NCBI GenBank assembly: GCA_905221605.1 | Contig: CAJNDS010002184.1 | Coordinates: 272,501 to 336,500, forward strand | Source of the DNA: Symbiodinium natans | Taxonomy: Eukaryota; Sar; Dinophyceae; Suessiales; Symbiodiniaceae | Length of the DNA stretch: 64,000 nucleotides | Direction: 5' to 3' | Shown: positions 50,252 to 59,661 of the stretch, in pieces | How the letters are laid out: each line of letters begins with the position of its first letter | How positions within the stretch are numbered: the stretch's first letter is position 1 | Made by a program: the position numbers and the translations under genes | The notes under the pieces: generated by a model | Told to the model about the DNA's origin: nothing | The model's database searches: none | The model's input: only the letters and a program-made list of their open reading frames with translations

Positions 50252-50323
50252 CTGCCACCACAGCTTGCTTCTGCTGCAGAGCGTTCAGCGCGCACGTCTC
50301 GTCGGCGCACTCCGTGTCCTCGG
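50252..50323 (-). CDS. Secreted-type protein, exon (ECADETCALNALQQKQ)
   Basis: The minus strand reads EDTECADETCALNALQQKQA then VVA(G). C-x5-C-ALNALQ is a motif I associate with secreted dinoflagellate proteins (memory-based). The intron to the next exon (50003-50251) carries telomere-like repeats in both orientations. Confidence 0.6.
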
Positions 50324-50527
50324 CTCCGGGTGAGGATTTGGGAATGTACCTATAGGGTTTAGGGTATAGGGTTTAGGGTTTAGGGTTTAGGGAAGTTTAC
50401 ACTATTGTGGAAGCAGGGCCCAGAACACTATCTCTAGAGTTTAGGGTTGAGGGTCGGTTTGCAGTACTCTTTTTGGGAATTGGGGCCCATAACCCTGTTG
50501 AATAGGGCCTTGTTTCATGATAGTGTT

Positions 50528-50640
50528 ACCCAGAGGGTCCATTTGTAATACTATTATGGAATTAGGTACCCCAAAACCCTATTCAGTATGGTTTTTGGGT
50601 ACCTAATTCCATAATATGAATACAAATGGACCCTCTGGGT
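50528..50640. mobile_element. Near-perfect hairpin element, family F
   Basis: ACCCAGAGGGTCCATTTGTA at the left is the exact inverse complement of the right end; the arms continue through CTATTATGGAATTAGGTACC with few mismatches. Length 113 bp, arms about 50 bp. It sits inside the region between exons at 50323 and 50828. Confidence 0.85.
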
Positions 50641-50738
50641 TAGGGTTTGGTGTCACTTCTCTAAACCTTGCATTTTGCTTTGGAGGGCTTAGGGACTCTA
50701 ACCCTCAACCCTTAAACCGTGTGAACCTGAAAATCCGC

Positions 50739-50815
50739 TAAACCCTAAACCCTAAACCCTAAACCCTAAACCCTAAACCCTAAACCCTAAACCCTAAACC
50801 CTAAACCCTAAACCC
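50739..50815 (-). repeat. CCCTAAA array next to a signal-peptide exon
   Basis: About eleven units; G-rich in the sense of the minus-strand gene. After CCCGAAA and one more unit it meets the exon end at 50828. Confidence 0.95.
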
Positions 50816-50827
50816 GAAACCCTAAAC

Positions 50828-50916
50828 CCACGCCAAACGGCGGAGGCCAAGGCTTGCTCCACCTCCGGGACGCCGCGCGCGGACGCGAGAAGCAGAGCGC
50901 AGAGCACCAGCCTCGG
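50828..50916 (-). CDS. Secreted-type protein, signal-peptide-like exon
   Basis: The minus strand reads PRLVLCALLLASARGVPEVE then QALASAVWR. A basic residue, a hydrophobic core and a small-residue region make a typical signal peptide; an ATG must be in an earlier exon (an ATG at about 51747 on minus begins MTRLLGAPVRA). The donor is CGTGG|GTTTAGGG, a telomeric unit. The phase does not match directly to 50252-50323, so a further exon or another donor is needed. Confidence 0.5.
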
Positions 50917-51833
50917 CTTCCCCGGGGTTTAGGGTTTAGGGTTTAGGGTTTAGGGTTTGGGGTTTAGGGTTTAGGGTTTAGGGTTTCGGGTTTCGGGTTT
51001 GGGGTTTAGGGTTTAGGGTTTAGGGTTTAGGGGGCATTCGAAGGCCCGGTACACTTTGGAAGATTTAGGGCCTGTGCGGAAGGGCATGGCGGTTAGGGTT
51101 TGCTAGGGTCTGGGGTTCACAAGGTTACTTAGGAGCCTAGCCATGTAAGACCCTACTTTGGAGTAGACTCTGGACAAAAAGTACATACTTATTAGGTATA
51201 AGTAGCTATAGTAGGAACCAATTTTAAGGTTTAAGTAGCTATGATAGGAACCCCAAATCAAAAAGTATTAAAGTATAGTACTCCAACACCCAGTGTAGTA
51301 TCAACAAACAAGGTCTTGGGGCTTCGCTCACTTGGGGTGTTCGAAGTAGAGGTACTCTTGTTGGGGGGACCTTTTCGGGGGATTCTATTCCATTTGGTGT
51401 ATAACTGGGTACCCCTTTTTTGGGAAGTACCCACCATGTTCCGACCCAGCATAGCCATGTGCAGGGTTTTGAGGGGCTCACGAGTGGTTTATACCAGCAC
51501 TGCTGATGGGGTCCCTAAATCCTAATCCCCAAATCCCGAAACCTAAGCTCTGAACCCTGAACTCTCCTGCAGCCCAACAACTGTTTTGGGGGCAATCCGT
51601 CCAAATTTGTCAGGGTTTAGGGTTTAGGGTTTAGGGTTTAGGGTTTAGGGTTTAGGGTTTAGGGTCTAGGGTCTAAAGGGAGCCTAAACCCCTTCCAGCC
51701 CCCAACTCCTCAACGCACGCACGGGCGCTCCGAGGAGCCGCGTCATGGCGAGGACGGCGAGGGGCGCAAGGCAGCGATGGGGCGCAAAAGGGGCTCAAAA
51801 AGGGCTGCCGTGGTCAAGCGAAGCTGTATTGTA

Positions 51834-52072
51834 GGGTTTAGGGTTTAGGGTTTAGGGTTTAGGGTTTAGGGTTTAGGGTTTAGGGTTTAGGGTTTAGGGT
51901 TTAGGGTTTAGGGTTTAGGGTTTAGGGTTTAGGGTTTAGGGTTTAGGGTTTAGGGTTTAGGGTTTAGGGTTTAGGGTTTAGGGTTTAGGGTTTAGGGTTT
52001 AGGGTTTAGGGTTTAGGGTTTAGGGTTTAGGGTTTAGGGTTTAGGGTTTAGGGTTTAGGGTTTAGGGTTTAG
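51834..52072 (+). repeat. Longest perfect TTTAGGG array (about 34 units)
   Basis: 240 bp with no visible mismatch. Perfect length like this indicates recent addition or active homogenisation. Confidence 0.98.
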
Positions 52073-52872
52073 GCTGCTCTTAGCAGGGTAGCTAAAAATA
52101 TAATTTTTAGCTGCCTTCTTAAGAGACCCAATAAACCCAAAAAGGCTAAAGATGTAAAGTTACAGTAAAGCACCACAAAGGGTTTAGGGTTTAGGGTTTA
52201 GGGTTTAGGGTTTCGAGCTCAGGGTTTAAGTTAGGTTTAAAAACCTAAACCCTCAACCCTCAGGCTCTTATGGCAGCCCCAGTAACCATAACAGAACAAG
52301 GGTACGCTTTTTGGGGGCTTGGTTGCTCCTTGAAAATGAGGGAACCTAGACCCTAAACCCTAAACCCTAAAACCTAGAACGCAAAAAGGGACAAACCAAC
52401 AAATGGCTGGTACCAGCCTTTCGATCGCTGGAACGCAAGTCTTTCAAACCCTTAGAACGTAAATCCTAATGTTGACTTGCCATGTATACGGAAAACACAC
52501 ACACACACACATCCAGGACCTGTACTACAGACGACCACCCCCTGAACCGAACCCCAAACATTCCCGAAACAAAGTCAGCACTCCTTCCATCTACAAGAAG
52601 CCACCGTAAACCCTGAACCCTATAAACCCTAAACCCCAAACCCCAAGCCGAGAACCCCAAACCCTAAACCCTCTAAACCCAGCCCTTCCGAACAACAAGT
52701 TCCCCCAGGCCAAGTCTAGAGCCCCCTCTCAAGCCCCCAGGAGTTCAGAGTTTAGGATTTAGGGTTTAGGGTTTTTGGGTTTTGGGTTTCCGGGTTTAGG
52801 AGTTAGGGTTTAGGGTTTTTGGGTTTCGGGGTTTGGGTTTGGGCGTTTCAGGCGTAACTCTCCCAACTCAAG

Positions 52873-52964
52873 GCAAAGCCCGTCTGGGCGTCTATCGGGC
52901 CTTGCCTTGCGACTGGTCCGATTGCGACGACGTCAGTTTGGTGAAGAGGGCCTCTTTAAGCTAG
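52873..52964 (+). CDS. Predicted terminal exon (KARLGVYRALPCDWSDCDD)
   Basis: Acceptor AACTCAAG|GC; 29 codons KARLGVYRALPCDWSDCDDV then SLVKRASLS and TAG. C-DWSD-C suggests a small metal or disulfide site. Upstream sense context is G-rich telomere-like. Unknown family. Confidence 0.55.
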
Positions 52965-53150
52965 GGGTGGGATGTGTTAGGGTAAGGGTACACGACTTGG
53001 GGAGTACCCTGAATACTTCAGCCTTAAATCCTTAAACCCTTACATCCTTATCTCCCTAAGGACCCTTAGACCCTTCAACCCTTAACAAACCCTAAACCCT
53101 AAACCCGAAACCCTTAACCTTAAACCCTAACCTTTCCAGGGTTGTCAAAC

Positions 53151-53197
53151 CTTTCGAAGCACAGCATGAGGCTTCATCTTCTTTTCTGACCATCGAT
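53151..53197 (-). CDS. Predicted exon (RWSEKKMKPHAVLRK)
   Basis: Acceptor is CCTAG at the end of a telomere-like unit; donor CGAAAG|GTTTGAC. 15 codons, basic. Isolated. Confidence 0.45.
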
Positions 53198-53884
53198 CTA
53201 GGTTTAGGATTTAGGGTGTATAGGGCTTAGGGTTTAGATTGGAATTTAGGGTTTAGACTTTAGGGTACAGGAGGTTTAGGGCTTAGGGTTTAGAATTTCG
53301 GGTTGAGAGTTTAGGGTAAAAGGGTTTCAGGGTTAAGGGGGTTTGAGGTTTCGGGCTTAGGTGTTTAAATACGGACGTTAAACCCTCAAACCCTAGACCC
53401 TTCTCTGGTCTACAAGGGAAGCTCCCACCCCTAAACAAACGGTACGAGCAGACCCACTCCGAGACAGAGCTTCGTAACAGCTTAGGGGTCCAGGGTTTAG
53501 GGTTTAGAGTTTAGGGTTAGGGTTCAGGGTTCGGGTTTGGGGTAGTTTAGGGTTTCGGGTGTAGGGTCTAGGGTTCAGGCTTGTTGGGCTCAGGGCTTGG
53601 TTTTTTCGCATCTCGAAGACCAATTCAGCACGATGCGGTTTTGGGACTTGACTTGGCGGGGAAACGGGCGGGGGTTACAGTAAGGTTGAGGGCTTCGGGA
53701 AGGTGTGGGGGAGCGTTTGGGAGTTGGGGACGCAGGATAAATTTCAGGGCTTCTGGGTTGTTCGGGTACGGGATTTTCATGAGATTCCCATGGAACGAGG
53801 ATCGAGGAGTCTGGCATGGTTTTTGGCACGTCTGGTGCAGGACGGACCTAAGCCCTGAAATGTATGTGAAGTAGGGTTTTTCAA

Positions 53885-53970
53885 CCTTAAACCCTAAACC
53901 CTAAACCCTAAACCCTAAACCCTAAACCCTAAACCCTAAACCCTAAACCCTAACCCTAAACCCTAAACCC
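53885..53970 (-). repeat. CCCTAAA array
   Basis: Twelve units. 53580-53880 before it is open on plus for 97 codons, but the composition (Gly/Arg/Phe-rich) resembles translation of telomere-like DNA and I do not call it. Confidence 0.95.
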
Positions 53971-54072
53971 GGTTTGCAGGGAGAGGCCCCACTCCCAAAC
54001 TGGAACGCTCCAGGGTGCCTGTGACGTCCAAAAATCCAAACCCTGCACCCCCCTAAGCCGGATGCTTCCGGC

Positions 54073-54139
54073 CTCGAGGGGAGCGATGTCCTCCTTCTGG
54101 TCCAGCTTGCCGATCTCTTTCAGCATCCCGAGGATGAAC
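54073..54139 (-). CDS. Predicted exon, EF-hand-helix-like (FILGMLKEIGKLDQKEDIAP)
   Basis: Acceptor CTGTGAG|G, GC donor GAG|GCCGGA. Reads FILGMLKEIGKLDQKEDIAP then LE. The hydrophobic-helix/KEIGK pattern is like the helix between EF-hand loops in two-pore K+ channel tails (EF..K-KEMGK). Given the K+ channel exons at 58.5-61.3 kb on the same strand, it may be the same gene, but no continuous frame was traced. Confidence 0.5.
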
Positions 54140-54207
54140 CTCACAGGTTGAGGAGGTGAATTGGGGGGGGGGGGGGGGGGGGGAGTTGGGTGGGGGGGTT
54201 TTCGGGG

Positions 54208-54312
54208 GGTTTAGGGTTTAGGGTTTAGGGTTTAGGGTTTAGGGTTTAGGGTTTAGGGTTTAGGGTTTAGGGTTTAGGGTTTAGGGGTTAGGGGTTAGGG
54301 GTTAGGGTTAGA
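54208..54312 (+). repeat. TTTAGGG array preceded by poly-G
   Basis: Eleven units, then three GTTAGGG variants; preceded by a ~20-nt poly-G tract (54163-54183). Confidence 0.95.
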
Positions 54313-54579
54313 GATATCATGCATGAATTGTACATTTTTGCTTGGCCCACAACTAAACCAACTAAACCACCTAAAGCAACTAAGCCAACCAAACCCCCCA
54401 AAAAGCAGGCTCCAGAGTCTAGATCGGCTTGCTTAGGGTTTAGGCTTGAGCTTATAACTCTTGACCCTAAACCCCTCTGAACCCTGAACCCCCTAAACCC
54501 TAGACCCTGAACCCTGAACCCTAAACCCTAAACCCTAAACCTAACCCCCAAACTCCCGAAACCTTCAACCCTACTAAAC

Positions 54580-54707
54580 CTTTGTGGCGGCTTCTGGCTG
54601 GTTGAGAATATCATCGGGAGGTCGCAGCTGAAAGCCATATTGGCCATGGCCCTGCCTATACCGCAATGCCAGGATCATTGCCAGCTCATGCTTGGGGGGC
54701 GCGCCGG
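54580..54707 (-). CDS. Predicted exon (HELAMILALRYRQGHGQYGF), telomeric donor
   Basis: Acceptor CAACCTCAG|CC, donor CAAAG|GTTTAGTAGGG. Reads GAPPKHELAMILALRYRQGH then GQYGFQLRPPDDILNQPEAA. Joins in frame (phase 1) to the upstream exon at 55004-55046 across a ~300-bp telomere-like intron. Unknown family. Confidence 0.6.
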
Positions 54708-55003
54708 CTGAGGTTGGAGAGTTCGCCGGTTTCGCGATGCACGGTTTAGATATGGACAGACCTACCAAAAAGCACCTAAACGAACACAACGCCCAACGTA
54801 GACGACTAAATCCGAAAAAGCCCCGGAGGCCCTGAAATCGCTGTATAAATGCCGAAAACCGAAATCCCTAAACCCTAAGTTCTTAAACTGAAAAAACCCT
54901 AAACCCCCAAACCCTTACACCCTTACACCCCTAAGCCCCAAACCCTAAACCCCGTACAGAGAAGAAGAAGGCCAAAACAAATGGCCGAGCAGCTCGTACT
55001 TAC

Positions 55004-55046
55004 CCACGAGCTTGTTGCCATCCTCATCTAGAGTGGCCAGCACCTC
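55004..55046 (-). CDS. Predicted 43-bp exon (EVLATLDEDGNKLV)
   Basis: Canonical sites on both sides: CACTGCAG|GAG and GTGG|GTAAGT. D-E-D-G-N resembles a calcium-loop start but is incomplete. The codon split (G|CC) is completed by the next exon at 54707. Confidence 0.65.
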
Positions 55047-55756
55047 CTGCAGTGGCAATATAAAGAATGGGGGTTCATGGGTCAAACCCTAAACCTTAGA
55101 CCTCAAACCCTAAACCCTAAACCCCAGACCCCAAACCCTAAACCCTAAACCCCAAACCCTAAACCCCAAACGCCAAACCCTACACTCGAGGCAAGTGTGT
55201 CTTTTGGCTGCTTCGGGATTACGTATGGTTTCCCATAGCTTTTCTTACCTAAACCGTCAAGCCCTAACAAGGTTTCGGGCTTCTTTTTGCCCCCTGCCTA
55301 GGCGACTCAGAGACGGTTTCGGGTGTTTAGGGCTTAAGGTTTAGGGTCTAGGGTTTAGGGCCCTTAAAGGCCCTACAAACCCCAAACCCCGAATTCGAGA
55401 CCCAACTACCCCGTGCTGACGGTGGCTTTAAGGGTTGCTGGATTTCCTGGTTTAGGGTTTGGGATTTGGGGTTTGGGGTTTCGGGTTTCGGCCCTGGGTC
55501 GGAGTTGCAAGGCTTGAAGCACTGGTTTTCGGCTTTTCGGGTGAAGCTGGGGGCTTCAGGGTTTTGGGTTGTGAGGGCTCGGGGGTTGACTCTGGGGGTA
55601 TGAGGCCACTCAGCCCTACATCCCTGGAACCCTGTAAAATCGGAAGCAGCTCACATGGCAACCTCTACAGCACGTGAAACCTGAGCACCTAGCCTGTGAC
55701 GCAGTGCTCAGTTCTTTGGCCATGACCTGAAACCAATGGTTTTGTGTCACGTCTGC

Positions 55757-55760
<4 letters not shown>

Positions 55761-55801
<41 letters not shown>

Positions 55802-55802
55802 C
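55761..55802. repeat. ATC trinucleotide repeat
   Basis: About 13 units. Gives poly-His or poly-Met ORFs that I reject. Confidence 0.95.
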
Positions 55803-56000
55803 AGCGTTTTTGCTTCTGTTTCCTTATCCGGGGTCACCGCTTTAAGGGAACGCGGCTTCCTGGTTGCCGTGTTGGCTTCCTCGAAGTCAGCCTCCTGGCA
55901 TACTGCTGTATGGCATGTCAGGCTCCCTGTGGCAAAGCTTCTCCAACACGTCAGTGGCATCAACCCTAAACCCTAAACCCTAAACCCTAAACCCTGCATC

Positions 56001-56049
56001 ATGACGGAGAGCCAGAAAAAGCGAGCCTTCAAATCATGGCAGCCATTTG
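56001..56049 (+). CDS. Possible initiator exon (MTESQKKRAFKSWQPF)
   Basis: An ATG shortly after a CCCTAAA array opens MTESQKKRAFKSWQPF and meets CATTTG|GTCAGT. Basic N-terminus. No downstream exon traced. Confidence 0.35.
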
Positions 56050-56529
56050 GTCAGTTCTCTTTAAACTATGCTCCCTTCTTGGGTACCCTCAACATGAGGG
56101 AGCCGCCTTAGAACCGTAACCCCAAAGAGGTCCCCTTATACTAACAGTCCTTAATGAGGATTGTATTCGGGGGTACTATCATCCCTATTAACTTGCTTGC
56201 TCTTTAACCCCCCAATAAAAAGTTTAACTTTTAGCTCCCTTAATATGAAATTAGAGGAACCCTAAACTTGTAAAGTGATAAAGTTATAGCAAAGTCCCAC
56301 TTAGTTTAGGGTTTAGGGTTTAGGCTGGTTAGCAAAAACTAAGGGGGGAACATCCCAAGCTTAAAGTCTTCTTTCGGGGTTAAAACCAGCACAAAGGCTC
56401 AAAATAATGGATTCGGAGGAGCCCTGGGAAGCGACTAAACTTGGAGGTACATCGTCAACCTTCAGAGATACCCTAAACCCTAGCCCTAAAGCATAAACGC
56501 AAAACCCAAAACCCAAAACCCAAAACCCC

Positions 56530-56640
56530 AAACCCTACACCCTAAACCCCTAAACCCCTAAACCCCTAAACCCCTAAACCCCTAAACCCCTAAACCCCTA
56601 AACCCCTAAACCCCTAAACCCATAAGCCCTAAACCCTAAA
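56530..56640 (-). repeat. CCCCTAAA variant array
   Basis: About ten units of the 8-mer CCCCTAAA, ending with CCCTAAA units at the exon below. Confidence 0.95.
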
Positions 56641-56641
56641 C

Positions 56642-56692
56642 CCTCCATGCTCCTCGTCGTAGCTTCGAGTGAAGTGATACGCCCGCTCCATC
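56642..56692 (-). CDS. Predicted exon (MERAYHFTRSYDEEHG), telomeric donor
   Basis: Acceptor CTCACCGAG|G, then MERAYHFTRSYDEEHG and donor GGAGG|GTTTAGGG, the first unit of the array at 56530-56641. Clean, aromatic/charged peptide. Confidence 0.55.
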
Positions 56693-57336
56693 CTCGGTGA
56701 GCCGAGCTTCTCAGCCCCCAATCAGCCATAAACGCCCGAAGAGGGCTTCTGGCTTCCCTACACCCCAAACTACCTTGGGTTTCGGGTTTAGGGTTTCGGC
56801 TTTAGGTTTTAGGGTTTCGGAATCAGCGTTTCGGGTTGAATTTAAGGTTTTAGGGCTTCCAAATGAAACCTCAACGGGGTTATGGTTCATGAACATCCCC
56901 ACCGGCTTCTGTGTGCTGTATGCTTCTGTGTTCCCCATCAAACCCTAGACCCTAACCCTAAACCCTAAACCCTAAACCTTATAAACCCTAAACCCTAAAC
57001 CCCCAAATCTCAATCTCGTGTTCAACTCTCGGAGGATTCCCTCGAGGTGTGCCGGCAACGACCGTGCAAAGCTTCCGCAGGTCTCCCTCGGAAGGGCTAG
57101 CTTCCGCAGGTCTCCCTCAGACCAACCCCCAAACGGCCAATCTCGAAGATCGGTTTCGATAAGCCCCCCCCCCCCCCCAAAGCACTACCTGCTTTGAAGG
57201 TCCTGTCTCCGCATGCTGTTGCCCTGAAAACGGTGGGGAGCTCATACGGATATTGAGTAAACCCCATGGCAGCCCCCGACTGCCGAATGCCGAAACGCAA
57301 ACTTAGACCCTAAACCCTAAACCCTAAACCCTAAAC

Positions 57337-57415
57337 AGCCGAATTGCACCCAAAGGGGCAAAGACTTCCTTTCCTCCCACAGCTTGCCGAAGTCGCCGAT
57401 GAGTGCCGCTAGCCT
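57337..57415 (-). CDS. Predicted exon (LAALIGDFGKLWEERK), telomeric donor
   Basis: The minus strand reads RLAALIGDFGKLWEERKSLP then LWVQFG and T|GTTTAGGG begins the next array. Other frames are open for shorter stretches. A neighbour at 57010-57060 (FARSLPAHLEGILRELNTR) may be another exon. Confidence 0.45.
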
Positions 57416-57427
57416 TGGCTTATTCAA

Positions 57428-57507
57428 GGGGGGTCATTTGGGGGTCATTTGGGGGTCATTTGGCGTTCATTTGGGAGTTATTTGGGGGTGATTTGGGGGT
57501 TGTTTAG
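57428..57507 (+). repeat. TCATTTGGGGG tandem repeat
   Basis: About seven 11-bp units with point changes. Confidence 0.9.
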
Positions 57508-57827
57508 TTCTAAGGACTATAGAAGGTATCTTTAGAGTTTTTATAGGAGAATAAGATGAAGGATTCTCTTCTGGTATAGGGGTCCCTCCCTATACTTGGA
57601 GGGTCGGGGGACTTAGCAAGTAGATAGTAAGTAGACTCATAAATAACCTAAGAGGGATCCGAATTGGAAATCTCCTGCTTATAAATAACTCCCCTTAATA
57701 TAAGGGTTTAGGGTTTAGGGTTGAGAGGCTTGAAGCTTTCAAGCAGAGCTCCGTCTCAACTAGGCTTGTCCTTCTTCGGCGCCCCCGAACAAAAGGGGAT
57801 AAGGGCTTACTCTGGGTCCTAGTAGCC

Positions 57828-57905
57828 CTAAACCCTAAACCCTAAACCCTAAACCCTAAACCCTAAACCCTAAACCCCGAACCCTAAACCCTAAACCCTA
57901 ACCCC
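57828..57905 (-). repeat. CCCTAAA array
   Basis: Eleven units following a copy of the dispersed repeat (GGATAAGGGCTTACTCTGGGTCCTAGTAG). Confidence 0.95.
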
Positions 57906-58019
57906 TCTGTGTAACTGTCGGAGCGCTCTTAAGGAGAGCAGCTAAGGGAGTGCTTCATGGAGAGCCCTGCAGTTCTCGCTGAATAAGCGAAATCGACACA
58001 GACAGAATCAAAGGAGTGT

Positions 58020-58142
58020 GGGTGTGTGTGTGTACATATATATATATACATATATATAGTATATACATAAATATCTATATTGAAAGAGAGAGATAGGTGT
58101 CTATATATATATATATACATATATAGCGAGAGAGAGAGAGAG
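58020..58142. repeat. TG, TA and GA microsatellites
   Basis: Compound simple-sequence tract. Confidence 0.9.
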
Positions 58143-58413
58143 AGAAAGATAGGTATTGCACATACAAACAGGCGACTGTTAGATGGGGGGGGGGGGTGCT
58201 TAGACCTCTACGCACTAAACGAGATGCGGGGTTTGGTTTATTTTAGGGTTTAGGGTTTTATGGTTTCGGCTTTCAGGCTTAAGGGTTTAAGGCCGAAAGT
58301 CTGCTGCTTGGGTCTGTATGGTGGAGCCTTTGCGTGGATTTGTATTTTGAGTATACACCGTAATTACATTTGAAAGAAAGAGCAAGGGCCCATGTACTAG
58401 GCCAGCAAATCAA

Positions 58414-58510
58414 CTAAACCCTAAACCCTAAACCCTAAACCCTAAACCCTAAACCCTAAACCCTAAACCCTAAACCCTAAACCCTAAACCCTAAACCCTA
58501 AACCCTAAAC
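58414..58510 (-). repeat. Perfect CCCTAAA array starting an intron of the K+ channel-like gene
   Basis: Fourteen units; on the transcribed strand the exon ends GCCGCG and the intron begins GTTTAGGGTTTAGGG. Confidence 0.97.
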
Positions 58511-58630
58511 CGCGGCAACATACACTAGCAAGTCTTTGAGGGACTTCGCGTACATAGCAGCCTTTCCCAGGGCAGAGCGGCGACAAGTTGCGGAATTCTT
58601 CTGCTGGTATACTTCATACACCATGAGCAT
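58511..58630 (-). CDS. K+ channel-like gene, exon after the pore (MLMVYEVYQQ...)
   Basis: 40 codons: MLMVYEVYQQKNSATCRRSA then LGKAAMYAKSLKDLLVYVAA. It joins in phase 0 to 58982-59090 (TCT|GTCTGC), so that ...WAIVHILIS continues as MLMVYEVY, making one membrane helix followed by a basic cytosolic segment. The donor is the first telomeric unit. Confidence 0.65.
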
Positions 58631-58981
58631 CTCGATCCCTAACCCTCAACTCCAACATCCCGAAATCCTGAAACCCTATATACCCTATGAGCCCAACAAA
58701 CCCTATAAACCCTGCAAACCCTTAACCCGAGACCTCAATCGCCAGTTCATCTCAAGGCGTTTCTTGCCGACCCCTTCAGGACACCCCAGCAACATGAAAA
58801 CCTCAAACTCTAAGAAATATGCACCTTCCCGCTGGGAATACCCTGAATCCTCCCCCTACATTCTCCTTTACAGCCCCTCCACAAGGGAGCCTCGAACAAC
58901 AAAAAAAGGAAAAGGCTTAGAAGGGTACCACTGGGCTACCAAGTTGAACCTTCAAGCCCATCATCCGAGCCACAGGCAGAC

Positions 58982-59090
58982 AGAGATGAGAATATGCACG
59001 ATGGCCCAGATGCGCCCGCCGGTGGTCTCGGCAGAGACGTCGCCGTATCCTGAGCTTTTCGGCGTCAGGACGAAAAACGGGCGGTGTGCC
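58982..59090 (-). CDS. K+ channel-like gene, selectivity-filter exon (SGYGDVSAETTGG)
   Basis: The minus strand reads TPKSSGYGDVSAETTGGRIW then AIVHILIS. GYGD followed by V-x-x-x-T-x-x-GR and a hydrophobic helix is the filter and start of the inner helix of P-loop K+ channels. The residues before GYG (K-S-S) are unusual for a filter (T-T-V/I/L is normal). If the real acceptor is GAAAAG, just before the TCA of SGYGD, then the preceding exon supplies the Thr. The open plus ORF across this exon is its antisense. Confidence 0.65.
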
Positions 59091-59193
59091 CTGCGGTAAA
59101 CGTCTGCGCCTACTACAGAGTACACATGCCGCGCTTGCGGGGGGAGGGGGGTGCACACCCTATTTCTTGGCCATCGGGGACGTCGCGGGAAGA

Positions 59194-59280
59194 ACCCTAA
59201 ACCCTAAACCCTAAACCCTAAACCCTAAACCCTAAACCCTAAACCCTAAACCCTAAACCCTAAACCCTAAACCCTAAACA
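59194..59280 (-). repeat. CCCTAAA array
   Basis: Twelve units, between the filter exon and upstream parts of the gene. Confidence 0.95.
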
Positions 59281-59579
59281 GGCCCAGAACTAGGGACCCA
59301 TGACTTCATGACCTCAAGAGGTGTATACGGTCAGTTATCAACATGAAGGTTTCTTTTGGGGTCCTTGTTGTTTTTGACTTAGTCAGTATCGTTATAGGGG
59401 ATCATCGCTGGGGGAGACGGAGCAGAAGCCTATCTCCTGAAACTATGAACTCAACCCGGGAAAGGGGTGAAAACCCCCCCCACCCAGAGAAGGGGGGGGG
59501 TAGGGGTAGGGGGTACCCGGGCAGCTTTTCCATGGAGGGCCACACCGCATAAACTCACGGACCACAGGCGGTTTCGCGG

Positions 59580-59606
59580 ACCCCCCCCAACCCCCCCCCT
59601 ACCCCC

Positions 59607-59661
<55 letters not shown>

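Noticed and set aside
53581-53874. 97-codon plus ORF
   Set aside because: Composition resembles translated degenerate telomeric DNA and the opposite strand is open as well.
55616-55969. Poly-Met / poly-His ORFs
   Set aside because: Created by the ATC trinucleotide repeat on both strands.
58536-59099. 187-codon plus-strand ORF
   Set aside because: It is antisense to the K+ channel-like exons, and its middle is translated telomere-like repeat (PYIPYEPNKPYKPCKP).
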